From Mycolicibacter sp. MU0083 (GTDB lineage Bacteria; Actinomycetota; Actinomycetes; Mycobacteriales; Mycobacteriaceae), in the NCBI RefSeq assembly GCF_963378075.1, contig NZ_OY726394.1, forward strand, positions 3,224,001 to 3,288,000: a stretch of DNA of 64,000 nucleotides, given 5' to 3'. Below are positions 59,887 through 64,000 of the stretch, in pieces (position 1 is the stretch's first letter; the number at the start of each line of letters is the position of its first letter). The notes beneath the pieces are model-generated. The model was given only the letters and a program-made list of their open reading frames with translations. It was not told the origin of the DNA and searched no databases. A program made the translations under genes and the position numbers.

Positions 59887-62244
59887 TCAGTCCCGCGAAA
59901 ATGCCGCCGCCAGGCTGCTTTTCGCATCCAGATACGGCTCGCCGCTGACGTCCACGGCCACATCGGCGATCGTGCCGCCGGTGAAGGTGTACGGCGACCG
60001 ATACGCCGAGGACACCGCCTGGCCGGTGTTGCGCCCGACGCTCACGCCGCCGCCGGCCAACGCGAAGGCGGCCGGCTGGGTGACCATGTCGGGCAACGTG
60101 GCGACCACCGTGTCGTCGACGTAGAGCGAGCCGGCACCCAGCGGGGTATGGCTGCCCGCGACGGTGCCGGAGCGTTCGAACCGGAAGCCGAAAGTGTGCT
60201 GCCCCAGGGGAACGGCGTCCGGCGACGACAACCACTGCTCCCGTTCCCCGAGGAAGTTGTAGACGTAGTGCAGCCGACCGTCCTGCACAAACAATGCGTG
60301 ACCACCGTGCCGCGCGCCCTGTTTGAACAACACTCCTTCGGCGTCGGCGGAGTCGATGGTGACCCGGGCCAGCACCGAGAACGAGCGGCCGCGCAGTTCG
60401 ACGCACGCGCCCAGCGGCACTTCGGCAGTGTGCGGGTAGTAGATGTAGCTGGTCCGGTCGCCGGACAGATACGGCCGCTGGCGGGCCGTCATCTCCAGGA
60501 TGTTCAGATCGGCCAGCGGCAGTCCACCGTATTTGTCGGCCTCGGCGAACCACAGTGCCTTGAGTTCTTCGAGTTTCTCGGGGTGTTCGGCCGCCAGATC
60601 GCGGCATTGGCTGCGGTCCTCGGCGATGTGGTAGAGCTCCCAGCGGTCCTGGTCGAAGTGACTCCAGCCCGACGGCGTCGCGGCATGCACGGTGTTGGCG
60701 AACCAGCCCCGGTGCCAGATCCCGCGAGTACCGAGCATGGAGTAGAACTGGGTGTCCTTGCCGGTGTCGGCCGCCGGATCCATCAGGGCGGCTTTGAAGC
60801 TGACGCCTTCCAGCGGCCGCTGCGCGACACCCCGCACTGTTTCGGGCGGGGTGATGTCCAGCAGGTCGTAGACGGTCGGTGTCACGTCGCAGACGTTGAC
60901 ATAGGTGTCCCGGACTTCGCCACGGGCGGCGATTCCGTTGGGCCAGCTGACAATCGCGGGATCGGCGATGCCGCCTTCGTGGGATGCGTAGCGCTTGTAG
61001 AGCTTGTAGGGCGTGTTGAACGCCATCGCCCACCCGACCGGGTAGTGGTTGTAGGTCTCCGGCCCGCCCAGTTCGTCGAAGAGCTTCATCGCCTCTTCAA
61101 CGGAGTCGATGTAGCCGTTGAAGAATTTGTTCTCGTTCGGTGACCCGTTCGGTCCGCCCTCGCCGCTGGCCCCGTTGTCGGAGATCACCACGACGATGGT
61201 GTTGTCGAGCTGCCCGGACTCCTCCAGGTAGTCCAGGATCCGGCCGATCTGCGCATCGGTGTAGCTCTGGAATCCGGCGAACACCTCGGCCATCCGGGCG
61301 AACAGCCGCTTCTCGGAGTCGTCGAGGCTGTCCCACGGCCGGACGGTGTCCAGCAGCGGCCACGACTGTCCGTCGGCGCCGGTGACGTCGGCGTACGGAT
61401 TGAGCTCGGAGAGTTCGGTGTCGGCGGGTACCAGGCCCAGTCGCTTCTGGTTGGCCAGCACGATCTCCCGGTACTTCTCGTAGCCCATGTCGAAACGCCC
61501 GGCGTAGCGGTCGGCCCATTCGGTGAACACATGGTGCGGGGCGTGTCCGGCACCGGGGCAGACATAGCCGAACCAGGGCTTTCCGGGAGCGACGGTCTGG
61601 GCGTCGCGGATGAATTCGATTGTCTTCTCGGCGATGTCCTTCGACAGGTGGTAGCCGTCTTCGGGCGTGGCCGGGGGTGCGACGGGATGGTTGTCGTAGA
61701 CCAGGTCCGGGTACCACTGGTTGGTCTCTCCCCCGAGGAACCCGTAGAACCGTTCGAATCCGCGTTGGGTGGGCCAGTGCCGCCGGGTGGCGCCCATGTT
61801 GGATTCCTCCAACGGGGTCAGATGCCACTTGCCGACACAGAATGTGTTCCAGCCCTGCTCGGCGAGCACCTCACTGAGTAGCGCGGTCTCGAACGGGATG
61901 CGGCCGCTGCAGTTGGGGAACCCGTCGGTGAATTCTTCGATGGTGGCCATACCGACGCTGGTAGCGTTGCGTCCGGTCAACAGCGACGCCCGGGTCGGCG
62001 AGCACAGCGCGGTGGTGTGGAACTGCGACAGCCGGACACCGCGCTCGGCGATCCGGCTCATCGTGGGCATCTCCACCAACCCACCGAAGCAGTCCCAGGT
62101 GGCGATCCCGGTGTCGTCCCAGACCAGATAGAGCACATTGGGCGCCCCGTCGGGGGCCGTGGGCGCCGCGAACGGGCCCCAGTCCGGCTCCGAGTCCCGG
62201 ATATCGAGATTGATCTTGCCTGTGAAACCCGTCGAATCCACCAT
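59887..62244 (-). CDS. atsA: Arylsulfatase AtsA (formylglycine type)
   Basis: 785-residue type I sulfatase. Residues 81-85, C-S-P-T-R, are the formylglycine modification motif; DDTGIATWDCFGG and VISDNGASGEGGPNGS carry metal ligands. Length matches the ~787 of M. tuberculosis AtsA (Rv0711). ATG 62244 is used since the upstream in-frame extension is Arg/Pro-rich. Directly upstream of its activating enzyme. Natural substrate unknown. Confidence 0.93.
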   Translation of the reverse strand: MVDSTGFTGKINLDIRDSEPDWGPFAAPTAPDGAPNVLYLVWDDTGIATWDCFGGLVEMPTMSRIAERGVRLSQFHTTALCSPTRASLLTGRNATSVGMATIEEFTDGFPNCSGRIPFETALLSEVLAEQGWNTFCVGKWHLTPLEESNMGATRRHWPTQRGFERFYGFLGGETNQWYPDLVYDNHPVAPPATPEDGYHLSKDIAEKTIEFIRDAQTVAPGKPWFGYVCPGAGHAPHHVFTEWADRYAGRFDMGYEKYREIVLANQKRLGLVPADTELSELNPYADVTGADGQSWPLLDTVRPWDSLDDSEKRLFARMAEVFAGFQSYTDAQIGRILDYLEESGQLDNTIVVVISDNGASGEGGPNGSPNENKFFNGYIDSVEEAMKLFDELGGPETYNHYPVGWAMAFNTPYKLYKRYASHEGGIADPAIVSWPNGIAARGEVRDTYVNVCDVTPTVYDLLDITPPETVRGVAQRPLEGVSFKAALMDPAADTGKDTQFYSMLGTRGIWHRGWFANTVHAATPSGWSHFDQDRWELYHIAEDRSQCRDLAAEHPEKLEELKALWFAEADKYGGLPLADLNILEMTARQRPYLSGDRTSYIYYPHTAEVPLGACVELRGRSFSVLARVTIDSADAEGVLFKQGARHGGHALFVQDGRLHYVYNFLGEREQWLSSPDAVPLGQHTFGFRFERSGTVAGSHTPLGAGSLYVDDTVVATLPDMVTQPAAFALAGGGVSVGRNTGQAVSSAYRSPYTFTGGTIADVAVDVSGEPYLDAKSSLAAAFSRD

Positions 62245-62496
62245 CGCCCACTCCACTGTCGGCCCCCGGAACGGATGAGAATACCGGTCCGGCACCGATG
62301 CGGCAGGGTTCGCACCGCCGACGGCGCGCACCGCGCCCAGGGCTGCCGCACTCCCCCGTCGCGGCCGGCGGTCATCGCTGATCAAAGCGGTCCCGGCGCG
62401 GTAGCCCGGGGGATGTTTGGTCGGGCGTTGCAGCGGGCATCCGCCCACCGCGTAGGTCGGGGATGTTCTGGGGGGAACCATGAAACGGACACCGCG

Positions 62497-63675
62497 GTGA
62501 GGGCCCAGCACTCCTTCGGGCTGAGCTTGGGCTGGCTGCGCGTCACGACGGTCTTCCTACTCGACATCGGCATCCTGTCGCTGGCCCGCCGCTGGCCGAC
62601 ATCGTTGGCCGCGCCCTCAACCGCCTGGTGGGCGGGTGCCGCCGTCGCGGGGATGGTCACCACGGCCGCCTTGATCACCCATCGGCGGGTGGCGCTGACG
62701 GCGATCATGGCGGCCCGGCTGGCCGATCGATTCGCAGTTCCGGCAACACTGCTCACCGAAGGCCGGGCCACCGGCTTCGACCATCGGCGACGCTATGGCC
62801 GCGCCGTGGTCGGCATGCGCGGGCACCGGGGACGGGTGGTCTCGGTCATCGCCGTTGCCCCACCGCCGGCCGAATCCGCCGGGCGTCATCGCCGCGGACC
62901 GGAGTCCGAGCCGACACTGCCCGCCCAGCTGATCGCCGCCGGTCTGCGACAGTTCGATGTACGGCTCGACGGCATCGACATCGTCTCGGTGGCAACCGAG
63001 GAGAGCACGGGCGAGCAGCCCGACACCGCGCAGGGCGCGGCCGCACTTCCACCCGGACGTCGGGAGAACTGGGTGGTCCTGCGGATGGATCCGATGCGCA
63101 ACGCCGACGCGATCGCGGCACGTGACTCGGTGGCCGCGACGCTGGCGGCCGCCACCGAACGCCTCGCCCACGATCTGGTCGAGCGGCACATCGACGCCCG
63201 GATCCTGACGATCGAGGAATTCGACCGGGTGGACGCGGCCGTCCTGGCCGGTCTGCAGCCCGACCACCTCCGCCGCAGTCAACGGCGGCTCAAACAGCGG
63301 AAACACAACGGGCCCAAGCAGTTCGCGGCCACGTTCTGGATGTCCCCGCGCGATATCAACTCGGCAAATCTGGAACGGCTGTGGCTACCGGCGACCGCCA
63401 CGACGGTGCTGACGGTGCGACTCACCGCCGGCCACGGCCGGCCGGAGGTCGCCGTTCTGGTGCGCTATCACAGCGACCGCCGGCTGCGACGGAAGGTCTA
63501 CGCCGGATTGAATCGCCTCACCGGCCGCCAGTTGACGGCGCTGCGAACAAGTCTTCCAACGCCGACGAGCCGGACCCTGGCGGTACCAGGAATCCGGCTC
63601 GACGATCACGATCTGCAGGTGCCGCTGGGATCCGAGGCGCCCCGAACTCCGGTGCGCATCAAGATCCCGGCGTGA
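62497..63675 (+). CDS. EccE-like type VII secretion membrane protein
   Basis: 392 residues with two N-terminal membrane segments (~13-31, ~43-61) and a soluble domain with ENWVVLRMDPMRNADAIAARD and HDLVERHIDARILTIEEFD, which line up by eye with EccE1 (WIVLRADPERTRKSAQRRDE; LASHGVDAVCGRSFDDYD). EccE is the peripheral subunit of ESX membrane complexes. GTG 62497 is chosen; a 6-codon frame (ATG 62480) with a good ribosome site overlaps it (GTGA) and may couple its translation. No other ESX gene is within 45 kb; ESX-4 here has no EccE otherwise. Convergent with rpsQ (6 bases apart). Confidence 0.78.
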   Translation: MRAQHSFGLSLGWLRVTTVFLLDIGILSLARRWPTSLAAPSTAWWAGAAVAGMVTTAALITHRRVALTAIMAARLADRFAVPATLLTEGRATGFDHRRRYGRAVVGMRGHRGRVVSVIAVAPPPAESAGRHRRGPESEPTLPAQLIAAGLRQFDVRLDGIDIVSVATEESTGEQPDTAQGAAALPPGRRENWVVLRMDPMRNADAIAARDSVAATLAAATERLAHDLVERHIDARILTIEEFDRVDAAVLAGLQPDHLRRSQRRLKQRKHNGPKQFAATFWMSPRDINSANLERLWLPATATTVLTVRLTAGHGRPEVAVLVRYHSDRRLRRKVYAGLNRLTGRQLTALRTSLPTPTSRTLAVPGIRLDDHDLQVPLGSEAPRTPVRIKIPA

Positions 63676-63681
63676 CCCGTA

Positions 63682-63990
63682 CTACTTGGCCTTCTCCAAG
63701 ATCTCGACCAGCCGCCACCGCTTCGTCGCCGACAGCGGGCGGGTCTCCATCAGCGACACGCGGTCGCCGATGCCGGCCGTGTTGTTCTCGTCGTGCGCCT
63801 TGACCTTCTTGGTGGTCCGGATGATCTTGCCGTAAAGCGGGTGCTTCACGCGGTCTTCCAGCTCGACGACGATGGTCTTGTCCATCTTGTCGCTCACCAC
63901 GTAGCCGATCTGGGTCTTGCGGCGACCCCGCGGCGTCTCGGTACGCGGAGTGTGCTTGGTGCCCTTCTCCGCGGCGTTAGCCTGTGCCAT
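63682..63990 (-). CDS. rpsQ: 30S ribosomal protein S17
   Basis: 102 residues, with a ~25-residue basic extension, then [31 protein letters not shown]. Last gene of the S10 operon, which continues past the right edge (rpmC, rplP expected). ATG 63990; stop 6 bases from the EccE-like gene. Confidence 0.96.
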   Translation of the reverse strand: MAQANAAEKGTKHTPRTETPRGRRKTQIGYVVSDKMDKTIVVELEDRVKHPLYGKIIRTTKKVKAHDENNTAGIGDRVSLMETRPLSATKRWRLVEILEKAK

Positions 63991-64000
63991 TACGATGCCT

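Noticed and set aside
59887..62511. 89-residue N-terminal extension of the sulfatase
   Set aside because: The extension is Arg/Pro-rich; the family start MVDSTGFTGK at 62244 and known length agree.

Overview
The window is a piece of a high-GC mycobacterial chromosome. The evidence is a complete ESX-4 type VII secretion locus, mycobacterial cutinase-like proteins, a PPE-SVP protein, a giant PGRS protein, paired class I methyltransferases of the family abundant in mycobacteria, a 13E12-type HNH protein, and frequent GTG starts. Gene order matches two M. tuberculosis regions as I remember them (about Rv3439c-Rv3465 and Rv0710-Rv0753c). Here these are joined, so the spc ribosomal operon, secY-adk-map, infA-rpmJ-rpoA-rplQ-truA, ESX-4 and rplM-rpsI-glmM lie on one 64 kb stretch. 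Species is not determinable; a Mycobacterium sensu lato with PGRS but no PE partner in view (for example a terrae-complex-like lineage) is a guess.

Left part (1-16.2 kb): two Rv3439c/Rv3440c-like proteins with type VII features, glmM, rpsI-rplM, then ESX-4: esxU-esxT, an inserted secreted PE-PPE-domain hydrolase, the Rv3446c-type accessory protein, the three-ATPase motor EccC4, membrane protein EccD4, mycosin MycP4 and EccB4, followed by two secreted cutinase-family serine hydrolases. Next (16.2-20.9 kb) comes the housekeeping run infA, rpmJ, rpsM, rpsK, rpsD, rpoA, rplQ, truA on the minus strand.

Middle part (21-43.7 kb): a luciferase-like F420-type oxidoreductase; rmlB-rmlC for dTDP-rhamnose; a valine-catabolic operon (mmsA, fadE9, mmsB) behind an 18-bp palindrome; an L,D-transpeptidase-like protein; a HAD-like protein; a NarL-type response regulator with a GAF histidine kinase; a MarR regulator divergent from a type III polyketide synthase; map, adk and secY; two tandem methyltransferases; an IclR regulator divergent from an alcohol dehydrogenase/SnoaL/SDR operon; a serine beta-lactamase-fold hydrolase; an HNH protein; and a small DUF732-type secreted protein.

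Right part (43.7-64 kb): sppA, a PPE-SVP protein ending in a SHOCT domain, a 2421-residue signal-peptide PGRS protein with a near-perfect internal duplication, then the spc operon (rplN to rplO, minus strand) ending at a strong bidirectional terminator. Upstream of rplN, a sulfatase with its formylglycine-generating enzyme and an EccE-like membrane protein sit between the S10 operon end (rpsQ) and rplN. The EccE-like gene lies about 48 kb from the ESX-4 genes, which themselves lack EccE; this, the PGRS duplication and a three-copy intergenic palindromic repeat are the most interesting points.
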